Shown in pieces: positions 36,200-44,390 of a DNA stretch of 64,000 bases (position 1 is its first letter; each line of letters begins with the position of its first letter). A model generated the notes under the pieces. The model saw only the letters and a list, made by a program, of their open reading frames with translations. It did not search any database and was not told the origin of the DNA. The stretch is taken from the NCBI GenBank assembly GCA_021325375.1, contig JAJPHG010000035.1, positions 106,342 through 170,341 on the forward strand, written 5' to 3'. Source of the stretch: Alphaproteobacteria bacterium (GTDB lineage: Bacteria; Pseudomonadota; Alphaproteobacteria; Micropepsales; Micropepsaceae). The translations under genes and the position numbers were made by a program.

Positions 36200-36930
36200 T
36201 CGTAGCCGAACGCCTCGTAGAACAGCCATTCGCGCTCGCGCACGCGCTGCCGCAACGCCGGCGCGACGTTGCCGGGGATGAGGCCTTCGATCTTGCGGCT
36301 GACGTTCTTCGCCGGAAGCGCCGCCATGAACGCGTCTTCCGCCGGCAGCGGAGCGCGAAAGCGCAGGCGATCCGCATGGCGCGCGAGGAAGGCGAACAGG
36401 TCGCGGCCGAGAGCTTCGATGCGCACATGCTCGCGCCAGATCCGCCGCCCGAACAGCGCGCGGATCGCGTCCCTCTCCTTGAACTTGTCGCGGCTCATCT
36501 TCTTGAGCGCGTTCGGCACGCTGATGTAAAGCAGGCGGAACGACAGCAGCCCGATGGTCTCGCACGGCGCGCAATCGACATAGCTGCGCTTGAGGGCAGC
36601 GGCGTTGCGCGGATCGAGCACGAATTCCAGCCAGCGCTCGAAGGCGGCGAGGCTCGGCGCGTAGAGGCTCTCGTGCCCGCTCCTGCATAGCCTGCCGTAG
36701 AGATTGCCTTCCTTCTCCATGGTGGCGAAATTGAACAGCGAGATGTAGAGCGACAAAGGCTCGCGCGCCGAGATGAAGGCGAGCTTGGAGCGGTCATAGC
36801 CCTCGCGCGGCCCGCCATGGGCGCTGCGGTCGACGAATTCCTCGTCGAGGATGTCCCTGAGCACCGCCTTGATCGTCGACGAGCCGGTCTTCTGGAGGTC
36901 GGCATAGGCGACGTTCTCGAATTCCTGCAC
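36196..36930 (-). CDS. Sulfotransferase-like protein
   Basis: This 244-residue protein looks like a distant sulfotransferase. The N-terminal YADLQKTGSSTIKAVLRDIL resembles the PAPS 5'-phosphosulfate loop (KTGsst in place of a Walker A). FISAREPLSLYISLFNFATM resembles the 3'-phosphate-binding motif (R-x-P...S). No acceptor substrate can be suggested. No other PAPS-related or polysaccharide gene is adjacent, so the context gives no help. It converges on ubiA with a four-base overlap. Confidence 0.6.
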   Translation of the reverse strand: MQEFENVAYADLQKTGSSTIKAVLRDILDEEFVDRSAHGGPREGYDRSKLAFISAREPLSLYISLFNFATMEKEGNLYGRLCRSGHESLYAPSLAAFERWLEFVLDPRNAAALKRSYVDCAPCETIGLLSFRLLYISVPNALKKMSRDKFKERDAIRALFGRRIWREHVRIEALGRDLFAFLARHADRLRFRAPLPAEDAFMAALPAKNVSRKIEGLIPGNVAPALRQRVREREWLFYEAFGYD

Positions 36931-36986
36931 GGCAAGCTCCCCCAGCTACGCCCGCAATATCGCTGTTCCCCTGGAAAAACGCGAGC

Positions 36987-36992
36987 TATCAT
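36987..36992 (+). promoter_or_regulatory. Possible -10 element for a leaderless desaturase transcript
   Basis: TATCAT lies six bases before the desaturase ATG at 36999. Transcription starting at the usual distance would begin at or next to the A of the start codon, giving a leaderless message. The -35 region is poor (about TGTTCC), so this is only suggestive. Confidence 0.3.
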
Positions 36993-36998
36993 GGCGCC

Positions 36999-37952
36999 AT
37001 GAACGTCGAGCGCTTCGATCCGACGACCTGCTTCACGCCCGAGGAGATGGCGGCGGTGCGCGCGCGCTCGGACGTCACGGGACTGCTCTGCGTCGCCCAT
37101 GGCTGGATCGTGATCGGCTGCGCGATGGCGCTCTATGCGCTGTGGCCCAATCCGCTGACGTTCCTGGCCGCGGTCGTCATCATCGGCAGCCGCCAGCTCG
37201 GCCTCGCCATCCTGATGCACGATGCGGCGCATGGCGTCTTGATGCGCACGCATTGGCTAAACGAATGGGTGAGCCAGTGGTTCTGCGCCTATCCCGTCGG
37301 CGCCGACACGATCTCCTACCGCCACTATCACCTGAAGCACCACCGCTCGACGCAGCAGCCGGACGATCCCGATCTCGGACTGTCTGCGCCGTTCCCGATC
37401 ACGCGCGCGAGCTATCGCCGCAAGTTCATCCGCGACATCACCGGCCAGACCGGCTTCAAGCAGCGCAAGTTCCAGTTCCAGCGCGCCTGGGGCGAGAAGG
37501 GCCTGACCTTCGCGCAGCACGTCTCGAGCTTCTGGAACAAGCTCGGCGGTGTGTTGACCACGAATTTCATCCTGCTCGCGATCCTCACCGCGCTCGGCAA
37601 GCCGCACTACTACCTGATGTTCTGGCTGCTCCCGAACATGACCTGGCAGATGGTCATCACGCGCATCCGCAACATCGCCGAGCATGCCGTGGTGCCCGAC
37701 AACAACGACGTGTTCCGCAACGCGCGCACGACCTATGCCTCATGGTGGGTGCGCGCGCTGATCGCGCCCTATTGGGTCAACTATCACGTCGACCATCACC
37801 TGCTGTTCTACGTGCCCTGCTACAACCTGCCCCGGCTGCACGGCATGCTGCTGGCCAAGGGTTTCGGCGAGCGCCTGGAGATCCGCGCGAACTACCGCGA
37901 CGTTCTCACCCAGGCGATGTCGAAGCCGGAGCCGGCGCCTCAGCCGGCTTGA
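36999..37952 (+). CDS. Membrane fatty acid desaturase
   Basis: This 317-residue protein is a membrane-bound di-iron desaturase. Three histidine boxes are visible: MHDAAHGVLM (about 72-81), YHLKHHRSTQQPDDPD (about 109-124) and NYHVDHHLLFYVPCYN (about 260-275). Hydrophobic helices flank them. Whether the substrate is a phospholipid acyl chain, a free fatty acid or a hydroxylated lipid cannot be told. The 3' end overlaps the convergent gene at 37906-38661 by 47 bp. Confidence 0.9.
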   Translation: MNVERFDPTTCFTPEEMAAVRARSDVTGLLCVAHGWIVIGCAMALYALWPNPLTFLAAVVIIGSRQLGLAILMHDAAHGVLMRTHWLNEWVSQWFCAYPVGADTISYRHYHLKHHRSTQQPDDPDLGLSAPFPITRASYRRKFIRDITGQTGFKQRKFQFQRAWGEKGLTFAQHVSSFWNKLGGVLTTNFILLAILTALGKPHYYLMFWLLPNMTWQMVITRIRNIAEHAVVPDNNDVFRNARTTYASWWVRALIAPYWVNYHVDHHLLFYVPCYNLPRLHGMLLAKGFGERLEIRANYRDVLTQAMSKPEPAPQPA

Positions 37953-38661
37953 CGCGTGCGCCGCCGCGCAGGAACGACGCGACCAGCAGCAGCGCCATCA
38001 ATCCCAGAAGCGTGCGGAACAGGAACACGAAATGGGTGAAGAGCGCGCTGTGGGGATTGTTGGTGAGCGCGCCGATATGCCAGTCATAGACCTCCGGCGC
38101 GTCGAGCAGCACCGCGCCCGCGATCTGGTCGAGGGTGAAGAGCTCGACGTCGCTCATGCCGATCCCGGCATTGGTCCTGGACTGGAACATCTGCCCGTCG
38201 GGCACCGCGCGCGCGAAGCTGAGCGAGACGCCCGCGAAAGCGAGCACCAGGAACACCATGCCCGCGAACAGGATGATGCGCCCGGCGGCGATCTGGTACC
38301 GCGACGACTGCTCCTCTTCCCGCAGCGCGCTCAGCACGGACTCGCGCGACTCGTCGGAGAGGCCGGCGCGGTCAGCGAGGTGACGCGCCAGGCGCTTCTC
38401 GTCGACATGGCCGCCGTCGCGCATCGCGGGCAGCATCAGGATCAGGCCCGCCGCGAGCACGGTGAGCGCGTTCGCCAGCAGCACCAGCGCGAAGAACACC
38501 CAATAGCCCGACGAGTTCACGCCCGCGCCGAACTGGCCCGGCAGCACGCGCGCCAGCCACGGATGCTCGCTCGTCATCGAGGTGACGAGCATCAGGAACA
38601 TCACCGTGTTGACCGCGACAAAGACGAGGAGAAGCTGTATCCCCGTGAAACGCCTGGACAT
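37906..38661 (-). CDS. Hypothetical membrane protein, 251 aa
   Basis: The function is not recognised. The chosen ATG at 38661 follows GGGGTGGGGC and the product begins MSRRFTGIQLLLVFVAVNTV. About four hydrophobic helices are visible (near 9-29, 53-76, 125-147 and 217-238). A soluble segment of about 45 residues after the second (GHVDEKRLARHLADRAGLSD) is charged and helical, and a longer loop after the third is extracytoplasmic-like. The C-terminus is alanine/proline-rich and overlaps the desaturase reading frame by 47 bp on the other strand. Confidence 0.65.
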   Translation of the reverse strand: MSRRFTGIQLLLVFVAVNTVMFLMLVTSMTSEHPWLARVLPGQFGAGVNSSGYWVFFALVLLANALTVLAAGLILMLPAMRDGGHVDEKRLARHLADRAGLSDESRESVLSALREEEQSSRYQIAAGRIILFAGMVFLVLAFAGVSLSFARAVPDGQMFQSRTNAGIGMSDVELFTLDQIAGAVLLDAPEVYDWHIGALTNNPHSALFTHFVFLFRTLLGLMALLLVASFLRGGARVKPAEAPAPASTSPG

Positions 38662-38737
38662 GCCCCACCCCACCGCTTCTTTGCGGCCAGTATAGGACGG
38701 ATTATGGCCGGATTGCATCCCGGGCCGAGATGAGCGC

Positions 38738-39367
38738 ATGGAGCCCAAATCCTTCATCCTCGAAAACACCGCACTCACGGCACCACCGCTGGTGCCGGAG
38801 ATCAGGCTGCATCTCGCCACCGAGGTCGTGCCCCTGTGGCGCAAGACCGAGGAGGAGCTCGAGGCCGAGGGTGTGCCGCCGCCCTATTGGGCCTTCGCCT
38901 GGGCGGGCGGCCAGGCGCTGGCGCGCTACGTGCTCGACCATCCCGATATCGTGCGCGGTAAAAACGTGCTCGATTTCGGCTCCGGCTCCGGACTGGTGGC
39001 CATCGCGGCGAAGCAAGCAGGCGCCGCGCGCGTGCTCGCCGCCGACATCGACGCCTTCGCCGCGGCGGCGATCGAACTCAACGCGCAGGCGAACGATGTC
39101 GCGATCGACGTCACGCGCGACGACGTGATCGGCCGCGCGGGCGCCTGGCAGAGCGTTCTCGTCGGCGACATGTGCTACGAGCGTCCGCTTGCCGAGCGTC
39201 TGATTGCCTGGCTCAAAGCGTTGGGCGCGCCCGTGCTTCTCGGCGATCCCGGCCGCTCCTATTTCCCGAAATCCGGCATCGAGAAGCTCGCGACCTTCCG
39301 CGTCCAGACCACGCGCGAGCTGGAGGACCGGGAAATCCGCGAGACCGGCGTCTACAGGTTGTGCTAG
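38738..39367 (+). CDS. Class I SAM-dependent methyltransferase, NNT1/EFM7-like
   Basis: This 209-residue methyltransferase resembles the predicted nicotinamide or protein-lysine N-methyltransferases of the NNT1/EFM7 group. PPPYWAFAWAGGQALARYVL precedes the SAM-binding motif LDFGSGSGLVAIAAKQAGA (about 81-99), then VLAADIDAFA as motif II and LVGDMCYERP as motif IV. It ends with KLATFRVQTTRELEDREIRE followed by TGVYRLC. The last 93 bp are duplicated in a remnant at 42415-42507 and partly in one at 40798-40851, so a duplicated copy of this gene once lay next to the GloVer genes. The target substrate is unknown. Confidence 0.88.
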   Translation: MEPKSFILENTALTAPPLVPEIRLHLATEVVPLWRKTEEELEAEGVPPPYWAFAWAGGQALARYVLDHPDIVRGKNVLDFGSGSGLVAIAAKQAGAARVLAADIDAFAAAAIELNAQANDVAIDVTRDDVIGRAGAWQSVLVGDMCYERPLAERLIAWLKALGAPVLLGDPGRSYFPKSGIEKLATFRVQTTRELEDREIRETGVYRLC

Positions 39368-39397
39368 CCTGGCGGCGCTTTCCATCATGAGGGTGCG

Positions 39398-40741
39398 ATG
39401 CGCGGCGGATATCGAAGCTGGATGAGAGGGGCCGGCGCGCTCGCGGCCTGTGCCGCTCTGACGTTCGCAAGCGGCGCATCCGCCTACACCATGAAAACGC
39501 TCTACAGCTTCTGTTCGCAAGACCGTTGCGCCGACGGTATCGCGCCCAACGCGCTGACGATGGATCAAGCGGGGAATCTCTACGGCTCCGCCTCCGAGGG
39601 CGGAGAGCGCGGGGGCAAAGGTGTGATCTTCGAGCTGATCCCCAATGCCGACAAAAGCGCGTGGACCTATGAGGTCCTGTACCGGTTCTGCAAGGGCTGC
39701 ATATTCCGCCCCGGGGGCAAGCTCGTGCTCGACACCGCCGGCAATCTCTACGGCGCGACGCAGTGGGGTGGTCGCACGCAAGGCGCCGTCTTCGAACTGT
39801 CGCCGAATGCCGGGCGCACGAGTTGGACTCTCACGCAGCTGCATTCCTTCAAATTCTGCAGAAGATCCGGATGCGTGAACAATGGATATGAGAGCCAGGT
39901 AAACGCGTTGGCCTATGCGGGCTCGGCCACGGGCGCTCTTTATGACGGGACGTCGCCGCTTTATGGGACGACCGCTCTCGGCGGCAACAGCCAGGCCGGC
40001 TTCGTGTTCCAGCTCACGCCGAAGGACGGCCGGTTCCACTATCGCGACATATACGATTTCTGCCCGGCGCCCGGCTGCGATGGCGGCGGCGTATCCTATG
40101 CGCCCGTTTACGTCGATCCTCGCGGAAACCTGTTCGTCACCACGGTCGCCTACGGCGCGGGCAATGGCGGCGGCATCATCGAGCTTGCGCCTGGCCCGCA
40201 TGGCACGTTCACCGCGACCACGCGTCATTCGTTCTGCACGCCGTTCGATTGCCCTGACGGAAAATATCCCACGGCGGATCCGATCCCCGATGCGCAGGGC
40301 AACCTCTACGGCACCACGGTGCTGGGCGGCTTCAACAACCAGGGCGTCGTCTACGAGCTCGCGCCCGACGGCGCGCAGTCGCAGTACACCATGCTGTACA
40401 GCTTCTGCCCGAACGACGTCTGCGATGACGGCCGCTGGCCCAGCGACGGTCGGCTTGCGGCGGATTCCGCGGGCAATCTTTTCGGCACGACGCGATGGGG
40501 CGGCATTCATCACAACGACCCCGTCGCCTCCGGCGGCGGGACCGTGTTCGAGTTCAACGGCACGCACCAGACGCTCTATAACTTCTGCGCCGCGACGGAC
40601 TGCAGCGACGGCCAGGAACCGACCGGCGGCCTCGTGATGGGTGCGCAGGGCAATCTCTTCGGCACGACCCATTCCGGCGGCCGGAGGAACGCAAGGAAGG
40701 CGCCCGACGGAGCGGGCACGATCTTCGAACTGTCGCCATGA
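39398..40741 (+). CDS. GloVer-repeat secreted protein, cysteine-paired type, copy 1
   Basis: This 447-residue protein has a signal peptide (about 1-28, ending GASA) and seven GloVer repeats. Most follow LYSFC....C.DG..P.........GNLYGTT..GG....GTVFEL, with two cysteines per repeat, as in LYSFCSQDRCADG, HSFCTPFDCPDG and YNFCAATDCSDG. Repeat 2 has a shorter C-x2-C pair (RFCKGC). The regular spacing suggests a seven-bladed propeller whose blades are each closed by a disulfide, which would form only outside the cytoplasm. It directly follows the methyltransferase gene by 30 bp. The next small open frame overlaps its stop by four bases. Confidence 0.87.
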   Translation: MRGGYRSWMRGAGALAACAALTFASGASAYTMKTLYSFCSQDRCADGIAPNALTMDQAGNLYGSASEGGERGGKGVIFELIPNADKSAWTYEVLYRFCKGCIFRPGGKLVLDTAGNLYGATQWGGRTQGAVFELSPNAGRTSWTLTQLHSFKFCRRSGCVNNGYESQVNALAYAGSATGALYDGTSPLYGTTALGGNSQAGFVFQLTPKDGRFHYRDIYDFCPAPGCDGGGVSYAPVYVDPRGNLFVTTVAYGAGNGGGIIELAPGPHGTFTATTRHSFCTPFDCPDGKYPTADPIPDAQGNLYGTTVLGGFNNQGVVYELAPDGAQSQYTMLYSFCPNDVCDDGRWPSDGRLAADSAGNLFGTTRWGGIHHNDPVASGGGTVFEFNGTHQTLYNFCAATDCSDGQEPTGGLVMGAQGNLFGTTHSGGRRNARKAPDGAGTIFELSP

Positions 40742-40881
40742 GGACGGCCGGCACGATCGATGTCGCGGACGCATGGCCCGTGATCCCGATCAGCGGCACC
40801 ACGCGCGAGCGTGAAGACCGGGAAATCCGCGAGACCAGCGTCTATCGGCTGACAAGATTTCAGGGCGAAGAAGCCCTATAG
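40738..40881 (+). pseudogene. Remnant of a methyltransferase tail between GloVer copies 1 and 2
   Basis: This 47-codon frame starts at an ATG that overlaps the GloVer stop. Codons 21-38 read TTREREDREIRETSVYRL, which matches the C-terminal TTRELEDREIRETGVYRL of the methyltransferase at 38738-39367. The nucleotide match runs over about 40798-40851. The first 20 codons do not match the methyltransferase. I read it as the 3' scar of a lost methyltransferase copy, although a short expressed peptide cannot be excluded. Confidence 0.7.
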
Positions 40882-40920
40882 TACAAGCGCGGATCTGCGG
40901 TGTTCTGGAAGGGATCGGAC

Positions 40921-42276
40921 ATGAATTCGTCGGCAATTCGAGCGGCACTACTCCTCGCCGCGCTGGTGTTTTCGGCGGCGGGCTTCGCGCCGGGCGAAGC
41001 TTCGGCCTACACGCTGAAGACGCTCTATTCGTTCTGTCCGGCGGGCGGGAGGTGCAAGGACGGCAACGGTCCCGGACCGCTGGTGTCCGACGCGTCCGGC
41101 AATCTGTTCGGCACGGCCGTTCAAGGCGGCAAGTACGGCGTCAGCGGGGTGGTGTTCGAGCTGGTCCCCAACGCCGACAAGAGCGCATGGACCTATGTGG
41201 TGCTCCACTTGTTCTGCCCCGCGCGCGGCTGTCCGGACGGGAAGAACCCGGTCGGCAAATTGGTCGTCGACACGCAAGGCAATCTGTACGGGGTGACGAC
41301 CGCTGGCGGATCCGGTCACGGCACGGCGTTCAAGCTGAGTCCGGGGTCGCCGTGGCAGCTCACGACCATTCACAGCTTCTGCGGGCGCGCCGGTTGTGCC
41401 GATGGCGGGTTGCCGGATGCGGGCCTGACTTATGTCGGGGCGGCGTCCGGAGCGCTCTATGACGGCACCTCGCCGCTCTACGGCACGACGCTGCAGGGCG
41501 GCAACAGCAGGGGGCAAGGCACGATCTTCAAGCTGATCCCCAAACAGGGAAGATTTGTCGAGCGCGTCATCTACAAATTCTGCTCGCTGGCGAACTGTGC
41601 GGACGGATATCTTCCGACCGCGTCGTTGCTCGCCGATACGAGCGGCAATCTCTACGGCACGACGACCGCGGGCGGCACGGCCAACCGCGGAACCGTGTTC
41701 GAGCTAAGCCGGACTGCGAAGAAGCAGTGGAGCCAGACCGTGCTCTACAGTTTCTGCCTCCAGAACAACTGCACCGACGGCGCGGTCCCTGAGGCCGAAT
41801 TGCTGATGGACTCGTCGGGCAACCTGTTCAGCACCACGGGGGCCGGCGGCTCCGGCACGAATTGTCCCAGTGATGAGGGCTGTGGCACAGCCTTCAAGAT
41901 CGTGCCGAACGGCGCGGCCTCGACAGAGAGCGTGCTCTACAATTTCTGTTCCGCGAGCGACTGCGCCGACGGGAGCGAACCTTTTGCCGCCGGCTTGGTC
42001 GTGGACGGGTCCGGCAATCTGTTCAGCACCACGGTCCAGGGCGGCGGGAACGACGGCGACTTCGTCCGCGGCGGCGGCACGATCTATCAGCTGAACGGCA
42101 CCACCGAGCAGGTGCTCTATGCGTTCTGCGCGCAGAGCGGATGCACCGACGGCTCGGGTCCGATTGGCAGCCTGATCCGTGACAGCTCCGGCAATCTCTT
42201 CGGCGTCACCTCTGAGGGCGGCAGCGGCAAGGGCGCGAACGGCGGCGCGGGAACCGTGTTCGAATTGAGCCCCTGA
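40921..42276 (+). CDS. GloVer-repeat secreted protein, cysteine-paired type, copy 2
   Basis: This 451-residue protein has a signal peptide (about 1-24, ending GEASA) and seven GloVer repeats with the cysteine pair. Examples are LFCPARGCPDGKNP, SFCGRAGCADGGLP, KFCSLANCADGYLP and AFCAQSGCTDGSGP. An additional cysteine pair occurs in a loop (TNCPSDEGCGTAF). The start at 40921 has GGAAGGGATCGG upstream. The paralogues before and after share the layout, so the three arose by duplication. A remnant open frame starts with the GTG right after its stop. Confidence 0.87.
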   Translation: MNSSAIRAALLLAALVFSAAGFAPGEASAYTLKTLYSFCPAGGRCKDGNGPGPLVSDASGNLFGTAVQGGKYGVSGVVFELVPNADKSAWTYVVLHLFCPARGCPDGKNPVGKLVVDTQGNLYGVTTAGGSGHGTAFKLSPGSPWQLTTIHSFCGRAGCADGGLPDAGLTYVGAASGALYDGTSPLYGTTLQGGNSRGQGTIFKLIPKQGRFVERVIYKFCSLANCADGYLPTASLLADTSGNLYGTTTAGGTANRGTVFELSRTAKKQWSQTVLYSFCLQNNCTDGAVPEAELLMDSSGNLFSTTGAGGSGTNCPSDEGCGTAFKIVPNGAASTESVLYNFCSASDCADGSEPFAAGLVVDGSGNLFSTTVQGGGNDGDFVRGGGTIYQLNGTTEQVLYAFCAQSGCTDGSGPIGSLIRDSSGNLFGVTSEGGSGKGANGGAGTVFELSP

Positions 42277-42507
42277 GTGCGGACGCGCGCCATTCCTCTT
42301 GCGATGCTCGCAGCCGCGCTGTGCGCGGCCGCATCGCCGGCTGGCGCGAAGCTGCATACGCTCTATTTCTTCTGCGCACAGAGCGGATGTGCCGACGGTC
42401 GGGAGCCCTCGGCCGGCGTCGAGAAGCTCGCGACCTTCCGCGTCCACACCACGCGCGAGCTCGAAGACCGCGACATCCGCGAGACGTCCGTATACAAGCT
42501 AGGCTGA
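42277..42507 (+). pseudogene. Fused remnant: GloVer N-terminus joined to methyltransferase tail
   Basis: This 76-residue frame begins with GTG at 42277, immediately after the preceding GloVer stop. It encodes a signal peptide (LAMLAAALCAAASPAGA) and one cysteine GloVer motif (LHTLYFFCAQSGCADGREP). From codon 47 it encodes GVEKLATFRVHTTRELEDRD followed by IRETSVYKLG. That second half aligns without gaps with the last 93 bp of the methyltransferase gene (39275-39367), mostly with synonymous differences. The simplest reading is a deletion between a GloVer gene and a following methyltransferase copy. It remains an open frame and could still make a small secreted peptide. Confidence 0.8.
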
Positions 42508-42560
42508 CAACGCGGAGCTTTTCCAAATATTCTGGAATCTCCAAACGAAAGGCCGCGATC

Positions 42561-43832
42561 ATGCGCTCCTCCATCATCGCCCTCGCCGTCCTGCTTCTCG
42601 CCGCGACATCATCCTACGCGGAGGGATCGCTCACCCCGATCAAAACGTTTTGTTCGGAGGCGAATTGCACGGACGGTTCGTACGGGAACTACGGGAACTT
42701 GACGCAGGATGCGTCGGGCGTCCTGTACGGTGTGACGTTCAACGGCGGCACCACCGATAACGGCGTCGTGTTCTCGCTTGCACCCGACGCGGGCAAGACC
42801 GACTGGACCTATTCGGTACTCTACAATTTCTGCTCGCGCGCGCATTGCCGCGACGGCGAGATCCCCGTGGGCACGCTGGTGCTGGGCCCGGACGGCAGCC
42901 TCTACGGCGTCACGGAATTCGGCGGCGACGGGGAAGGCGTGATCTTCGAGCTCACGCCGAACGCGAAGCACACCAAATGGAAGGAAACGGTGCTCCATCG
43001 TTTCTGCAAGCGGACGAACTGCAAGGACGGCAACTCCCCGCGCGCCGGGCTGACCTATCTCGGCGCGGCATCGGGCGTTCCCTACGACGGCGTGTCGCCG
43101 CTTTACGGCACGACCTATCAAGGCGGCAAAAGCGGCGAAGGCGCCGTTTACGAGCTGTCGTTCGCGGACGGCGTCGCTTCCTACAACTTGATCTACGATT
43201 TCTGCAGGCGCGAGAACTGCCTCGATGGCGAGGGGCCGGTGTCGCCGGTCGTGGAGGACGCGAGCGGGAACCTGTACGGCAACACGTCAACCGGAGGCAC
43301 CTCAAGAAACAACGGCCTGGTGTTCAAGCTTACGCCTCAAGGCGACGGCACATGGCACGAGAAAGTGCTTCACGATTTCTGCGGCGAGGCCAATTGCACC
43401 GACGGCGCGAGCCCGCAATCGGGGATGATCGTGGACGGCTCGGGCAACCTGTTCGGCACGACGGTGGCCGGTGGAACGCCGGGCAAAGGCATCCTCTTCA
43501 AGCTCCAGCCCAACAGCCACTACACGGTGCAGTACGAATTCTGCAGCCAGGCGGATTGCGCCGACGGCAACGGTCCGCGGGGCACCTTGCTGCTAGGCGC
43601 GGACGGCGCTCTGACGGGCATCGCGGCAGGCGGCGGCAAGGGCGGCGGCGTCATCTACCGCTTCCACCATGACCGCTATTCCGTGCTGCACGAATTCTGT
43701 ACCGCGGAAGATTGTTCGGAGGGCAATGCGCCGTTGGATGGCGTGATCTCCGACAGTTCCGGCAATCTCTATGGCATGACGGGAGCGGGCGGCGCGAACG
43801 AGAAAGGCACCGTCTACGAACTCGTCCCCTGA
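42561..43832 (+). CDS. GloVer-repeat secreted protein, cysteine-paired type, copy 3
   Basis: This 423-residue protein has a signal peptide (about 1-20, ending SSYA) and seven GloVer repeats, each with the two cysteines. Repeats 1 to 7 begin TFCSEANCTDG, NFCSRAHCRDG, RFCKRTNCKDG, DFCRRENCLDG, DFCGEANCTDG, EFCSQADCADG and EFCTAEDCSEG. It is the most regular of the set. Apart from the repeats it has almost no other cysteines. The ATG at 42561 follows AAAGG by about eight bases. Function is unknown, and export with disulfide bonding is inferred. Confidence 0.87.
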   Translation: MRSSIIALAVLLLAATSSYAEGSLTPIKTFCSEANCTDGSYGNYGNLTQDASGVLYGVTFNGGTTDNGVVFSLAPDAGKTDWTYSVLYNFCSRAHCRDGEIPVGTLVLGPDGSLYGVTEFGGDGEGVIFELTPNAKHTKWKETVLHRFCKRTNCKDGNSPRAGLTYLGAASGVPYDGVSPLYGTTYQGGKSGEGAVYELSFADGVASYNLIYDFCRRENCLDGEGPVSPVVEDASGNLYGNTSTGGTSRNNGLVFKLTPQGDGTWHEKVLHDFCGEANCTDGASPQSGMIVDGSGNLFGTTVAGGTPGKGILFKLQPNSHYTVQYEFCSQADCADGNGPRGTLLLGADGALTGIAAGGGKGGGVIYRFHHDRYSVLHEFCTAEDCSEGNAPLDGVISDSSGNLYGMTGAGGANEKGTVYELVP

Positions 43833-43903
43833 CAAGCGCCATGGCGCTCGGCCTTGACGAAAGGGGCGTGCGCGGCTTATATGAACAAAAAGGGAACGTA
43901 ACC

Positions 43904-44251
43904 ATGCCCGCGGACGGCTATCTCGACTACATCGAACTGCCTGGCGCCGATATCCCGGCGACCAAGAGGTTCTACGGCTCGGTCTTCGGCTGGAGCTTCA
44001 CCGATTACGGTCCGGACTATGCAGCCTTCGACAGCGCCGGGCGCCAGGGCGGCTTCAACGCCGAGCGCAAGGTCGTGGCGCAGGGCGGGCCGCTCATCGT
44101 GCTCTATGCCGCCGACCTGGACGGGATGGAGGCCAAGGTGCGCGCGGCCGGCGCGGAGATCCTCTCGCGCGAGAGCTTCGAGGGCGGCCGCCGCTTCCAC
44201 TTCCGCGACCCGAGCGGCAACGAGATCGCGGTGTGGACGAAGGCGGGCTGA
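43904..44251 (+). CDS. VOC family (glyoxalase/dioxygenase-fold) protein
   Basis: This 115-residue protein has the vicinal-oxygen-chelate fold. GYLDYIELPGADIPATKRFY, SVFGWSFTDYG and FHFRDPSGNEIAVW are typical strand-helix-strand blocks. One domain is about 115 residues, so the active form is probably a dimer. The chosen ATG at 43904 follows AAAAAGGGAACG. The reaction is not determinable from sequence. It sits alone between the GloVer cluster and the permeases. Confidence 0.9.
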   Translation: MPADGYLDYIELPGADIPATKRFYGSVFGWSFTDYGPDYAAFDSAGRQGGFNAERKVVAQGGPLIVLYAADLDGMEAKVRAAGAEILSRESFEGGRRFHFRDPSGNEIAVWTKAG

Positions 44252-44390
44252 CCCGCGAGGTCCGCACAAAACTGTGATTGATCAAGGGATTGCCGTTGGT
44301 CTTTCGACGCTAGCCAGTTGGCGATGCCGTCAGGTCATGCAATGGTTGCCCCGCAGAATCCCCGGATCAACGGGGAAAGAGGGGGAATCC

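Noticed and set aside
35279-36688. Long minus-strand open frame opposite ubiA
   Set aside because: It is antisense to ubiA, whose aspartate-rich motifs are clear, and its product has no recognisable feature. It also crosses the sulfotransferase-like gene in another frame.
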